A stretch of DNA of 20,743 nucleotides. Origin: CAZWVA01 sp964636885. GTDB taxonomy: Bacteria; Desulfobacterota_D; UBA1144; Nemesobacterales; CSP1-2. Location: assembly GCA_964636885.1 (NCBI GenBank), contig CAZWVA010000049.1:1-20743 (forward strand), given 5' to 3'. Positions within the stretch are counted from its first letter, which is position 1. Each line of letters begins with the position of its first letter. Shown here one piece after another: positions 8,363-15,333 of this stretch. The notes beneath the pieces were generated by a model, which ran no database searches, was not told the DNA's origin, and saw only the letters and a list, made by a program, of their open reading frames with translations. The translations under genes were made by a program, and so were the position numbers.

Positions 8363-10116
8363 GAGTTGAGTTAAAGGGAACGGTCATCTCCCCCGGTGTT
8401 GCCCTTGGGAGGGTGGTTTTACTCAACCGTTCTAGAACCATAGTCGAGAGAAGGAGGCTGGAACCGACCTCAATTGAATCTGAAAAAAGGAGGTTCTTAT
8501 CCGCGGTTGAGAGATCCAAGGAGCAGATTCTATCGATAAAAAAGAAACTCGATCCGAGGGAGTCCGGGGACCATCTTCAAATACTGAACTTTAGCATCAT
8601 GATGCTTGAAGACGAGATCCTCTGTGAAGAGGTTATTAGGACCATAGAGAAGGAACAGGTAAATGCGGAGTGGGCTATAAATTCCGTGCTTTCCAAAAAG
8701 AGCGAGGCCTTTAAGAACGTGGAAGACATATACATGAAAGAGAGGCTGGCCGACATCTACCATCTGGGAGAGAGGATCCTTCGGAACCTCCGCGGTATCC
8801 ATGACGATATACCTGATCTGGGTGAGGATTCGATTGTGGTGGCCCACGAACTTTCCCCGGTTGATCTGGTCGGGTTTGCAAAGCATCACGCCATAGGGTT
8901 TGCAACCGATATAGGAGGGGCTACCTCTCACAGCGCGATAGTGGCAAAATCCCTTGGCATCCCTACCGTTATGGGGCTTGAGGATATAACCCTAAGGGTT
9001 TCACCCGGCGATCCCATATTCATCGATGGGTTTAGGGGCATAGTCATAGTGAATCCGAGCGAGAGGGAGCTTAGGGAATTTAAGAAAAGGAGAAGGGAAT
9101 ATGAGGCCCTCGAGAAGAAGCTTATAACATATGCAAACCTTCCAGGAAGAACGCTGGACGGCAAGGAAGTAAGGGTTAATGCGAATATAGAGATCTCGGA
9201 TGAGGTTGATCTTGCCATATACTACGGGGCAGAGGGGATAGGGATGTATAGAACGGAGTTCCTGCTCACGGGCTCCGTGTATTTCCCAACGGAGGAGGAG
9301 CAGTTTGAGGATTATAAGAAACTCATTACGGCGTTTCATTCGCCTTATATAACGATTAGGACGCTCGATATAGGCGGGGATAAGTTTCCAGTTGGTATTG
9401 AGCCCTCAAAGGAGCTGAATCCCGCTCTTGGTCTTCGTGGCGTAAGGTTCTCTTTAAAGGACGAGAAGCTGTTCCGTACCCAGATTAGGGCCATCATAAG
9501 AGCCAGCCAATTTGGAAGGGTAAGGATCCTCATCCCTATGGTCTCAAACCTCTTAGAGATAAGGGATGTGAAGAGGATAATCCATGAGGAAACAAGCGGT
9601 CAGGATTCCAAAAACCCACCTGAGATCGGGGTCATGATCGAGGTTCCTTCAGCGGCCCTTATGGCTTCGGAGATAGCAGAAGAGGTGGATTTCTTAAGTA
9701 TAGGAACAAACGACCTAATCCAGTATACGCTCGCCGTCGATAGGGTTAATGATCAGGTCTCTTATCTCTTTAGCCCCTTTAATCCCGCGGTTCTGCGCCT
9801 TGTAAAGATGGTAGTCGATAAGGCGAGTGAGAAGGGGATTCCGGTGAGTGTGTGCGGTGAGATGGCAGGACAGCTTCCCTGTGTGCCTCTCCTTGTCGGA
9901 ATGGGTGTGAGTGAACTCAGTATGAACGTTCATTCCATTCCGAAGGTGAAGAAGCTCTTAAACTCCATAACGGAGAGGGAATCGAGGGAGATTGTAGAAT
10001 ACGCCTTAAGACTGAAGACGGCGGTGGATGTAAGGGAATACGTGATAAGGGCGATTAAGGAAAAGTGGGGAGATTCGCTCCCAGACGAGTTCTTGCGGGA
10101 GATCGCATCGAGCTAG
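8359..10116 (+). CDS. ptsI: Phosphoenolpyruvate-protein phosphotransferase (PTS enzyme I)
   Basis: Enzyme I moves phosphate from PEP to HPr in the cytoplasm. The 585 aa match the family length. Residues 1-145 hold the N-terminal domain with the helical HPr-binding insert. The phosphorylated His191 lies in GGATSHSAIVAKS. The C-terminal PEP-binding barrel shows GMYRTEFLL, RTLDIGGDK, NPALGLRGVRFSL, IGTNDLIQYTLAVDR and the active-site Cys499 in VCGEMAG, equivalent to E. coli Cys502. It overlaps ptsH by ATGA. All key residues are present, so the protein should be active. With HPr but no sugar-specific component nearby it could serve a regulatory (nitrogen-type) PTS, but I see no GAF domain as in PtsP. 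Confidence 0.95.
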   Translation: MRVELKGTVISPGVALGRVVLLNRSRTIVERRRLEPTSIESEKRRFLSAVERSKEQILSIKKKLDPRESGDHLQILNFSIMMLEDEILCEEVIRTIEKEQVNAEWAINSVLSKKSEAFKNVEDIYMKERLADIYHLGERILRNLRGIHDDIPDLGEDSIVVAHELSPVDLVGFAKHHAIGFATDIGGATSHSAIVAKSLGIPTVMGLEDITLRVSPGDPIFIDGFRGIVIVNPSERELREFKKRRREYEALEKKLITYANLPGRTLDGKEVRVNANIEISDEVDLAIYYGAEGIGMYRTEFLLTGSVYFPTEEEQFEDYKKLITAFHSPYITIRTLDIGGDKFPVGIEPSKELNPALGLRGVRFSLKDEKLFRTQIRAIIRASQFGRVRILIPMVSNLLEIRDVKRIIHEETSGQDSKNPPEIGVMIEVPSAALMASEIAEEVDFLSIGTNDLIQYTLAVDRVNDQVSYLFSPFNPAVLRLVKMVVDKASEKGIPVSVCGEMAGQLPCVPLLVGMGVSELSMNVHSIPKVKKLLNSITERESREIVEYALRLKTAVDVREYVIRAIKEKWGDSLPDEFLREIASS

Positions 10117-10172
10117 CCTTTCGTTCAAACAATAGTAACTAACGGTTGGCATTCGGATTAAAGAATCCCAAC

Positions 10173-10251
10173 GCCCCCATAGCTCAGGCTGGACAAGAGC
10201 GTCGGACTTCGAATCCGCAGGTCGGGGGTTCAAATCCCTCTGGGGGCGCCA
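10173..10251 (+). tRNA. tRNA-Arg (anticodon UCG)
   Basis: The sequence folds as a cloverleaf. The acceptor GCCCCCA pairs perfectly with TGGGGGC, followed by discriminator G and an encoded CCA. The D stem is GCTC/GAGC. The anticodon arm is TCGGA-CTTCGAA-TCCGC with anticodon TCG, which reads CGA and wobble CGN codons. The T arm is GGGGG-TTCAAAT-CCCTC. Pair 27-43 is a T-C mismatch, the only flaw. Length is 79 nt with CCA. The gene stands alone 56 bp after ptsI. Confidence 0.93.
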
Positions 10252-10281
10252 CCTAAAACCAATAAAATAAAGTAGGTACCC

Positions 10282-10311
10282 TTGACATCGCTTTAGCGGA
10301 TGTTCTATAGA
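10282..10311 (+). promoter_or_regulatory. Possible sigma-70 promoter downstream of tRNA-Arg
   Basis: A perfect TTGACA (10282-10287) is followed 18 bp later by TATAGA (10306-10311). The -10 box lies inside a 10-bp palindrome, TTCTATAGAA (10303-10312), and is followed by the palindrome ATTGCAAT (10312-10319). These could be operator-like, or only parts of an AT-rich promoter. It would read towards the 42-codon ORF at 10428 and the phosphoesterase gene. Confidence 0.45.
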
Positions 10312-10427
10312 ATTGCAATACTCAATCCGGCTGGTGATTGGTAATACGCGGAGTGTATAATGGGAAAAGGATCTGAACGGGTCCGTATATCGATGATAAG
10401 GTCTTAAAAACGAAATAGGAGGTCTAT

Positions 10428-10556
10428 ATGCCCCTATTACTGTTTCCCGGTCGGGTAATAAAAGTCGGCGAAGCAGTCCACTTGACGTTGACGGCATTTT
10501 CGATGAAGGAACCGAAAATGCGGTTAAGCTCTTTCAAGCCGGTTCACCGATCTTGA
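10428..10556 (+). CDS. Small ORF of 42 codons, weakly CsrA-like
   Basis: The ATG at 10428 follows AGGAGGT by 4 nt, which is as good a ribosome binding site as any in the window. The peptide starts MPLLLFPGRVIKVGEAVHL and ends KPVHRS. By eye it follows the pattern of the small RNA-binding regulator CsrA: a Leu-rich start, PG, then IxVGExVxLTL (CsrA has IxIGDxIxIxV), a later MRL, and VHR (CsrA has VHREEI). CsrA is about 60 aa and carries an Arg at position 6 that is missing here, so this would be a divergent or decayed copy. The likeness may be chance. A hairpin-forming repeat lies inside the reading frame. Confidence 0.3.
   Translation: MPLLLFPGRVIKVGEAVHLTLTAFSMKEPKMRLSSFKPVHRS
10494..10521. 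repeat. Inverted repeat, 9-bp stem
   Basis: GCATTTTCG (10494-10502) and CGAAAATGC (10513-10521) are exact reverse complements around a 10-nt loop. No T run follows, so it is not a standard terminator. It lies inside the 42-codon ORF. Confidence 0.6.
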
Positions 10557-10576
10557 CGGTCTTCCACTCAAGATTG
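10548..10576. repeat. Inverted repeat, 9-bp stem with one G-T pair
   Basis: CGATCTTGA (10548-10556) pairs with TCAAGATTG (10568-10576) around an 11-nt loop, with one G-T pair. The stop codon of the 42-codon ORF is in the left arm. No T run follows. Confidence 0.55.
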
Positions 10577-10617
10577 ACGGCGGCTCTAGGGAAGGCAAGG
10601 CATAGGGGTCTTTCGTC

Positions 10618-10645
10618 ATGACAAACGGAAGATCGGGGATATAAA
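10618..10645 (+). promoter_or_regulatory. Possible promoter of the phosphoesterase gene
   Basis: ATGACA (10618-10623) and TATAAA (10640-10645) are 16 bp apart. Each matches five of six consensus bases. A start near 10652 gives a leader of about 38 nt. The -10 box is part of an inverted repeat, TATAAAC (10640-10646) and GTTTATA (10652-10658), which could be an operator. Confidence 0.4.
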
Positions 10646-10689
10646 CAAGGGGTTTATAGATGATCTGGGTCGACTTCTCATAGGAGACC

Positions 10690-12036
10690 ATGTATAGGTT
10701 TTCTCTTTTTGATCTCAAGTGGTACTTAAACCGTATGTCTATTCAGGGTCTTATGGGCCTCGTCGCCGTGACGTTTATCTACTTGGGCTGCAGCCATGTA
10801 AGGCCGTATTATAAAGGATCCGAACTCCCTCGGCTTAATGGTTCCTGTGAGGGGAATGAAAGAGACATAAGACACAGATTGATCCTTATCGGGGATGCGG
10901 GAGAACCCTTCATCGAGGATCCCCAACTGGGGCGGGAAATAGTATCCGATAGAGAGTTAAGGGAGCTCTGCCCCGATGTGGATGGTGCCCTGCCGACATC
11001 TTGTAAAACCGATCCCACTCTGGTTGCCCTGTATAAACAGGCTAAGAAAATGCACGGGAAGACCACTATAGTTTTTCTGGGCGACAATATATACCCCGCC
11101 GGTCTTCCGGATAGAGAAAGGGATGAGAAGAAGTACAAAGAGGCAAGGCTTAAACTGGACGCCCAGATTCGGGTTTTAAGAGCCCTAGAAAGGGGAGGGG
11201 GAGAAGTGGAAGGGATATTCATCCCAGGAAACCATGACTGGGCGCATTGGGGAGAGGAGGGAAACGATGCCGTGAAGCGAATGGCTGATTACATCACTTC
11301 TAACTCTTCCTCTAAAGTCTATCCAAAACCCGGATGCCCCGGTCCGGAGATAAAGGACTATGATGGCATCCGCCTCATCTTTATGGATACCCAATGGTGG
11401 TTGCATGAGTATAGTAAGGAGGTAGCCTCGTGTCCCCCTTTTAGGGATGATGAAAACGCCCTAAAAGACGCCTTCATAGAGGGTCTAAAGAACCAAATAA
11501 AGACAGCAGGTGGGAGAGAGGTGATTCTCTTAGCCCACCATCCAATAGATACGCGGGGCACCCACGGGGGGTTCTTTGACTGGAGGGATTACCTTTTTCC
11601 GGGCACGCGTTTAAAAGGGTGGTTATGGGTTCCACTGCCTCTTATAGTCCCACCTATAAGATGGTACGTGGTAAGAAACAACCAGGATCTGGTTGGGCCT
11701 CGTTATAGGGAGCTTGTAGAGAGGTTGAAATCCGCCCTATCGGCTGGTGGGGATAAGAAGCCATTTATCTACGCATCCGGCCACGACCACAGCCTGCAGG
11801 TCTTGAAAGGGGATGATGCGGTTGATTTTATACTGGTTAGCGGCGCTGGGTCGAGCGGTAAGGTAGGGGAGAGCACCGTGACCGATGGCAAAAACACCCT
11901 ATTTGCCCACCTCCATCCGGGCTTCATGCAGTTGGACTTTATGAGGGGTGGCGGAGTGTTACTATGCGTTATTGAGCCGGTAGAAGGCGTGGAAACAGTC
12001 GGATTGGACTATGTCTTTTCTCATTGGCTGAGGTAG
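10690..12036 (+). CDS. Calcineurin-like metallophosphoesterase, lipoprotein
   Basis: A 448-aa member of the two-metal calcineurin-like phosphoesterase fold. The motifs appear in order: GDAGEP (motif I), GDNIYPAG with Asp132 and Asn133 (motif II), GNHDW with His182 and Asp183 (motif III), AHHP with His283 and His284, and GHDH at residues 364-367. The substrate is unknown; such proteins hydrolyse phosphomono- or diesters. The N-terminus has a membrane-spanning stretch, LMGLVAVTFIYLGC, with Cys34 as lipobox cysteine, so it is probably anchored outside the inner membrane. The start at 10690 has AGGAG 3 nt upstream and gives a long n-region; the ATG at 10735 would give a more usual lipoprotein signal but lacks a binding site. 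A segment around residues 310-330 (LKGWLWVPLPLIVPPIRWYV) is hydrophobic. It converges with the permease gene 32 bp away. Confidence 0.85.
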   Translation: MYRFSLFDLKWYLNRMSIQGLMGLVAVTFIYLGCSHVRPYYKGSELPRLNGSCEGNERDIRHRLILIGDAGEPFIEDPQLGREIVSDRELRELCPDVDGALPTSCKTDPTLVALYKQAKKMHGKTTIVFLGDNIYPAGLPDRERDEKKYKEARLKLDAQIRVLRALERGGGEVEGIFIPGNHDWAHWGEEGNDAVKRMADYITSNSSSKVYPKPGCPGPEIKDYDGIRLIFMDTQWWLHEYSKEVASCPPFRDDENALKDAFIEGLKNQIKTAGGREVILLAHHPIDTRGTHGGFFDWRDYLFPGTRLKGWLWVPLPLIVPPIRWYVVRNNQDLVGPRYRELVERLKSALSAGGDKKPFIYASGHDHSLQVLKGDDAVDFILVSGAGSSGKVGESTVTDGKNTLFAHLHPGFMQLDFMRGGGVLLCVIEPVEGVETVGLDYVFSHWLR

Positions 12037-12068
12037 AAATGGATTCATCGACGGGGACGGTATGTGTA

Positions 12069-13535
12069 TTAATCCACCTGCCGAAGTCTCGCCCGAGCCA
12101 GGCTGTGCCTATAACCATAGGATAGATAGATTAGGAGTCCTATAGCCAGCCAGATAACCAGCCTGAGCCATGTATCGCGTGGCAGTGACAGCATCTGTAT
12201 TAGGCTTATAGCGGCACCCAGTATGGGTACCAGGGGAACCAGTGGCGTTTTAAATGCCCGTGGGATGTCCGGGCGGGTATAACGGAGCACGAGCACGCTC
12301 ACACTCACTATGACGAAGGCAAAAAGCGTCCCGATGGACACGAGTTCTCCCAAAATGCCTATCGGGAATAGACCCGCAAAGAAGGCGGCCAGGATGCCCG
12401 TCAGTATAGTTGTAATATGGGGTGTTCGGAACCTTGGATGCACTGATGCAAACCATTTCGGTAGCAGGCCGTCCCTTGCCATCGAATAGAATATCCGGGG
12501 CTGTCCCAGCATGAAGACTAGGATTACGGAACTGAGTCCGGCTATTGCTCCGATTTTGATAAAGGGTCTTAGCCAGAAGAGCTTTGGGCCCACGGAGTTT
12601 ACGGCTACGGCAATGGGGTCTGGCACGAGTAATCGATCGTACTTTACAATGGCGGTTAAAACGAGTGCCACTGCGATATAGAGAAGCGTACAGATCGCAA
12701 GTGAGCCCAGAATCCCAATGGGCATATCGCGCTGTGGGTTTCGTGCCTCCTGGGCCGTCGTGGAAACGGCATCAAAGCCTATGTATGCAAAGAATATGAC
12801 ACCGGCACCGCGCAGGATACCACTCCAGCCGAAGTATCCGAATTCCCCCTGATTTGGCGGTATGAAGGGTTTCCAATTATCCGTGTCAATGAAAAATACA
12901 CCCACACCGATAAAAAGCAGTAATACGGAGATCTTGATAAATACCATCACATTGTTCACGGCGGCGGATTCCCGAATGCCGATCACAAGTAGAAGGGTCA
13001 TCACAGCGATGATGAAGACGGCAGGTAGGTTTATGATAGCTCCCGTGTATATCCAGCCCGTCTTTGCATCGAATACGAATGGGGACTTTGAGAGTTGCTC
13101 CGGGATCACGATGCCAAAGTCCCTTAGGAAACTCACCATATATCCAGACCAGCCTACGGCCACAGTGGAGGTGCCAAATAGGTATTCCAGGAGGAGGTCC
13201 CACCCTATGATCCATGCAAAGAACTCCCCTAGTGTTGCATACGCATAGGTATACGCACTGCCGGCAATGGGGATCATGGAGGCCATCTCCGCATAACACA
13301 AACCGGTTAGTGCACAGCCGATGGCCGAGATGACGAAGGAGAGTACAATGGCCGGTCCCGCATACTGGGCAGCGGCCTGACCCGTTAGCACGAAAATACC
13401 GGCACCGACGATGATGCCGATACCAAGGCTTATTAAATTCAATGGACCCAGGGCGCGTCTCAGCCTATACCTCTTGTCCTCCGCCTGTTCTAGTAGTTCT
13501 GTGATGGATTTTTTAATCAGAAACCCTCTTGTCAT
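12069..13535 (-). CDS. APC-family amino-acid permease
   Basis: A 488-aa inner-membrane transporter of the amino acid-polyamine-organocation family, close in type to cationic amino-acid transporters such as YfnA. About 12 hydrophobic segments are visible. The TM1 signature SLGIGIIVGAGIFVLTGQAA, the TM2-3 region LCYAEMASMIPIAGSAYTY and the TM6 FFAYIGFDAVSTTAQEARNP are all characteristic. Substrate cannot be read from sequence; neutral, branched or cationic amino acids are possible. The start at 13535 follows AGGAAGG. It is a single gene, followed by the convergent phosphoesterase and preceded by a 245-bp gap. Its Arg codons (11 AGR to 14 CGN) differ from those of tldD and resemble the dehydrogenase at 15334. 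It may supply substrate to that catabolic operon; this is inference. Confidence 0.9.
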   Translation of the reverse strand: MTRGFLIKKSITELLEQAEDKRYRLRRALGPLNLISLGIGIIVGAGIFVLTGQAAAQYAGPAIVLSFVISAIGCALTGLCYAEMASMIPIAGSAYTYAYATLGEFFAWIIGWDLLLEYLFGTSTVAVGWSGYMVSFLRDFGIVIPEQLSKSPFVFDAKTGWIYTGAIINLPAVFIIAVMTLLLVIGIRESAAVNNVMVFIKISVLLLFIGVGVFFIDTDNWKPFIPPNQGEFGYFGWSGILRGAGVIFFAYIGFDAVSTTAQEARNPQRDMPIGILGSLAICTLLYIAVALVLTAIVKYDRLLVPDPIAVAVNSVGPKLFWLRPFIKIGAIAGLSSVILVFMLGQPRIFYSMARDGLLPKWFASVHPRFRTPHITTILTGILAAFFAGLFPIGILGELVSIGTLFAFVIVSVSVLVLRYTRPDIPRAFKTPLVPLVPILGAAISLIQMLSLPRDTWLRLVIWLAIGLLIYLSYGYRHSLARARLRQVD

Positions 13536-13780
13536 GGCCTTCCTTGCCTAGTGGATTAAAGCGTTCTATAGAGTTTCCATAAAAAATCGGAGATGAAAAG
13601 GAGGGGTCTTGAGATCACGGATACGAGGTCTTTTCCATCGGGATCTTAAAAGAGAATCCTCTATAGTCCGGGCTTGAGAAATAGGGGTGTTTACTACTCT
13701 ACCCCAAGCGGGTATAAGCAGGCTCGACTACGTCCTTAGCGCCTGAGGAATAGGAACAGTTTCCTGTGTTTCAAATACCC
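13536..13780. other. Gap upstream of the permease gene
   Basis: This 245-bp stretch lies between the end of the YbhB-like gene and the permease start. Read on the minus strand it would form the permease promoter and leader. It contains CTCTATAGAA (complement of 13564-13573), similar to the box near 10303, and a 5-bp GGGGT/ACCCC stem at 13684-13705. I do not recognise a T-box or amino-acid riboswitch. Confidence 0.35.
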
Positions 13781-14239
13781 TTACCTCTTGTATCTCCCCA
13801 TTAGTTGCCCTTCTGCTATGATATGTCCATCCATGACCTTTAGCAACTCTGCCTTTGTAGCTCCGGGTTTAAGGTCTATTACTGTATCCAGTGCATAGAG
13901 TTTAAAATAGTATCTGTGTGTGCCGCTTGGCGGGCACGGTCCGCCGTATCCAATCCTGCCAAAATCGTTTCTTCCCTGTCTTGCGCCACTTGGAAGCGTC
14001 TTTTGGGGTGGTATATTCTCATCTAGTCCCCTCGTGTCTGCAGGGATGTTAAAGATAACCCAATGTACCCATGTTCCTCTCGGTGCATCCGGGTCTTCAC
14101 AGATAAGGGCAAGGCTTTTTGCCCCCTCTGGAACGGAATCCCATGATAGAGGGGGAGATATATCCTCACCGTCACACGTGTACCTCTTAGGTATCATCTC
14201 CCCTTCCTTGAATGCCGTGCTATTCATTTTAATCTCCAT
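13781..14239 (-). CDS. YbhB/YbcL-type PEBP family protein (Raf kinase inhibitor-like)
   Basis: A 152-aa cytoplasmic protein of the phosphatidylethanolamine-binding protein family. The conserved segments are all there: CDGEDISPPLSW, EDPDAPRGTWVHWVIFNIP and GYGGPCPPSGTHRYYFKLYAL, which line the anion-binding pocket of YbhB. The biological role of bacterial members is not established. The ATG at 14239 follows GGAGGGAGAAGGG; a second in-frame ATG four codons on has GGAG at good spacing, so either could be used. The 207 bp between it and nth show no gene or clear signal, so transcription may start there. It is on the same strand as nth and the permease. Confidence 0.9.
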   Translation of the reverse strand: MEIKMNSTAFKEGEMIPKRYTCDGEDISPPLSWDSVPEGAKSLALICEDPDAPRGTWVHWVIFNIPADTRGLDENIPPQKTLPSGARQGRNDFGRIGYGGPCPPSGTHRYYFKLYALDTVIDLKPGATKAELLKVMDGHIIAEGQLMGRYKR

Positions 14240-14446
14240 CCCTTCTCCCTCCTATCGGGACTGTATCAGGTACGGGTGAGACTGTGGTTTGGGCGTTTCT
14301 ACCCCTTGGGTTTCCCGATGTAGTGGGATATTCCCGATACGCCTTAATTTTATTACTCCCTCTAGTCCCATTGTCTCACAAACGGCAACCCGTTGTCAAC
14401 ATACGCTCAAGGGATCTATACGGTTCCAGAGGCCACTGCCATGCTA

Positions 14447-15109
14447 TCACGGATCGTCTATTTTGCTTAGTGGACATGCAGCATGATCATGGGGTCTTGC
14501 CGGACAGTACGTTCTACCATACTCGATGAGCCTATAGGTGAAATCAAACCATTCCTCTTTAGGGAGGATTTCCATTAAATCCCTCTCTATCCTATCCGGG
14601 TTTGTTTCATCTGTAAGGCCTAGGACCCTGGCGAGGCGGCTAATGTGTGTATCCACGGCGATCCCCTCGACGATCCCGTATGCGTTTCCAAGAACCATAT
14701 TCGCCGTCTTACGGGCCACACCTGGAAGCGTTAACAGTTCCTCCATCGTGTGGGGCACCTCGCCTCCAAACCTCTCTTTGATGATCCTCGCGCAGGAAAG
14801 GATATTCTTAGCCTTCTGACGGTAAAAACCTGTGGGTTTAATGTCCTGCTCGAATTCCTTGGGATCCGCATTCACGTAGCTATCGAGCGTGCGGTATTTC
14901 TTAAATAGCCTTTGGGTCACCTCGTTGACCTTTTTATCCGTGCACTGGGCAGAGAGCATCACGGCCACCAATAGCTCCCAGCTATTGGAATAGTTGAGGG
15001 CGATCTTCGCACGTGGGAATAGCTCTTTGAGCGCCTTGACGATCCTTGCGGCCTTTTTTTTACGGACTTCAATGTCTTTGGAGGGATGCTTCTTTATGCC
15101 TTTTGACAT
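14447..15109 (-). CDS. nth: Endonuclease III with altered Fe-S ligand motif
   Basis: Endonuclease III is a base-excision glycosylase/AP lyase for oxidised pyrimidines. The 220-aa protein has the HhH-GPD fold. The segment LLVAVMLSAQCTD is the usual N-terminal signature. The helix-hairpin-helix LPGVARKTANMVL carries catalytic Lys134, and AVDTHISRLARVLGL carries catalytic Asp153. The C-terminus normally ends with four cysteines spaced C-x6-C-x2-C-x5-C that bind a [4Fe-4S] cluster. Here the same four positions are Cys202, His209, Cys212 and Asp218, and the protein ends two residues later. The reading frame is clean there, so this is not a visible frameshift. The cluster may be lost, or held by His and Asp. 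The ATG at 15109 opens with a Lys-rich tail of about 20 residues. Confidence 0.9.
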   Translation of the reverse strand: MSKGIKKHPSKDIEVRKKKAARIVKALKELFPRAKIALNYSNSWELLVAVMLSAQCTDKKVNEVTQRLFKKYRTLDSYVNADPKEFEQDIKPTGFYRQKAKNILSCARIIKERFGGEVPHTMEELLTLPGVARKTANMVLGNAYGIVEGIAVDTHISRLARVLGLTDETNPDRIERDLMEILPKEEWFDFTYRLIEYGRTYCPARPHDHAACPLSKIDDP

Positions 15110-15140
15110 GTGGTCTCCCCATAATTATAACAGAGACTCG

Positions 15141-15170
15141 CCGTGGTTTTTCCCCAAGGTTAAAAAACGG
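15141..15170. repeat. Inverted repeat in the nth-dehydrogenase gap
   Basis: CCGT-GG-TTTTTCC and GG-TT-AAAAAACGG face each other around CCAA, giving a bulged stem. It lies about 30 bp upstream of the nth start and about 120 bp upstream of the sigma-54-type site. It could be an operator or a weak bidirectional terminator; I cannot tell. Confidence 0.35.
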
Positions 15171-15293
15171 GTGTCGTTTCCGCTGTGGATGGATACCCGA
15201 AGGGATTCACCTCTAATTCCTCTATCGTCCTATTTTCGGACAACTTACATGTCATGATATTGGATTTGACTCGTTTTCTCCGGATTTATTGAA

Positions 15294-15309
15294 TGGCATA
15301 GTATTTGCC
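15294..15309 (+). promoter_or_regulatory. Sigma-54 (-24/-12) promoter of the amino-acid oxidation operon
   Basis: TGGCATAGTATTTGCC matches the sigma-54 consensus TGGCAC-N5-TTGCW with exact spacing: GG and GC fall at -24 and -12. Only the sixth and last bases differ. Transcription would start near 15320, only 14 nt before the ATG, with the ribosome binding site GGGAG at 15322-15326. A sigma-54 promoter needs an enhancer-binding activator; its site would be within the 180 bp upstream, but I could not identify one. Confidence 0.6.
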
Positions 15310-15333
15310 TAATAACGATCTGGGAGAATCGAA

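Larger units (their letters stand above)
10252..10689. other. 438-bp gap after tRNA-Arg with promoter boxes, hairpins and one small ORF
   Basis: No conventional gene is evident here. The stretch holds a promoter-like pair at 10282-10311, a lone TATAAT at 10356-10361, a 42-codon ORF with a strong ribosome binding site (10428-10556), two perfect or near-perfect hairpins (10494-10521 and 10548-10576), three copies of TTGACGG or a close variant between 10480 and 10580, and a promoter for the phosphoesterase gene at 10618-10645. Next to a tRNA, the region could be the remnant of an integrated element, but I see no duplicated tRNA end or integrase. It could also be a structured leader RNA. Confidence 0.5.

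Noticed and set aside
13684..13705. GGGGT/ACCCC hairpin, possible riboswitch or T-box before the permease
   Set aside because: Only five base pairs, and no conserved riboswitch or T-box sequence could be seen.
14284..14529. Plus-strand ORFs between the PEBP-like gene and nth
   Set aside because: They overlap the end of nth, lack good starts and resemble no family.
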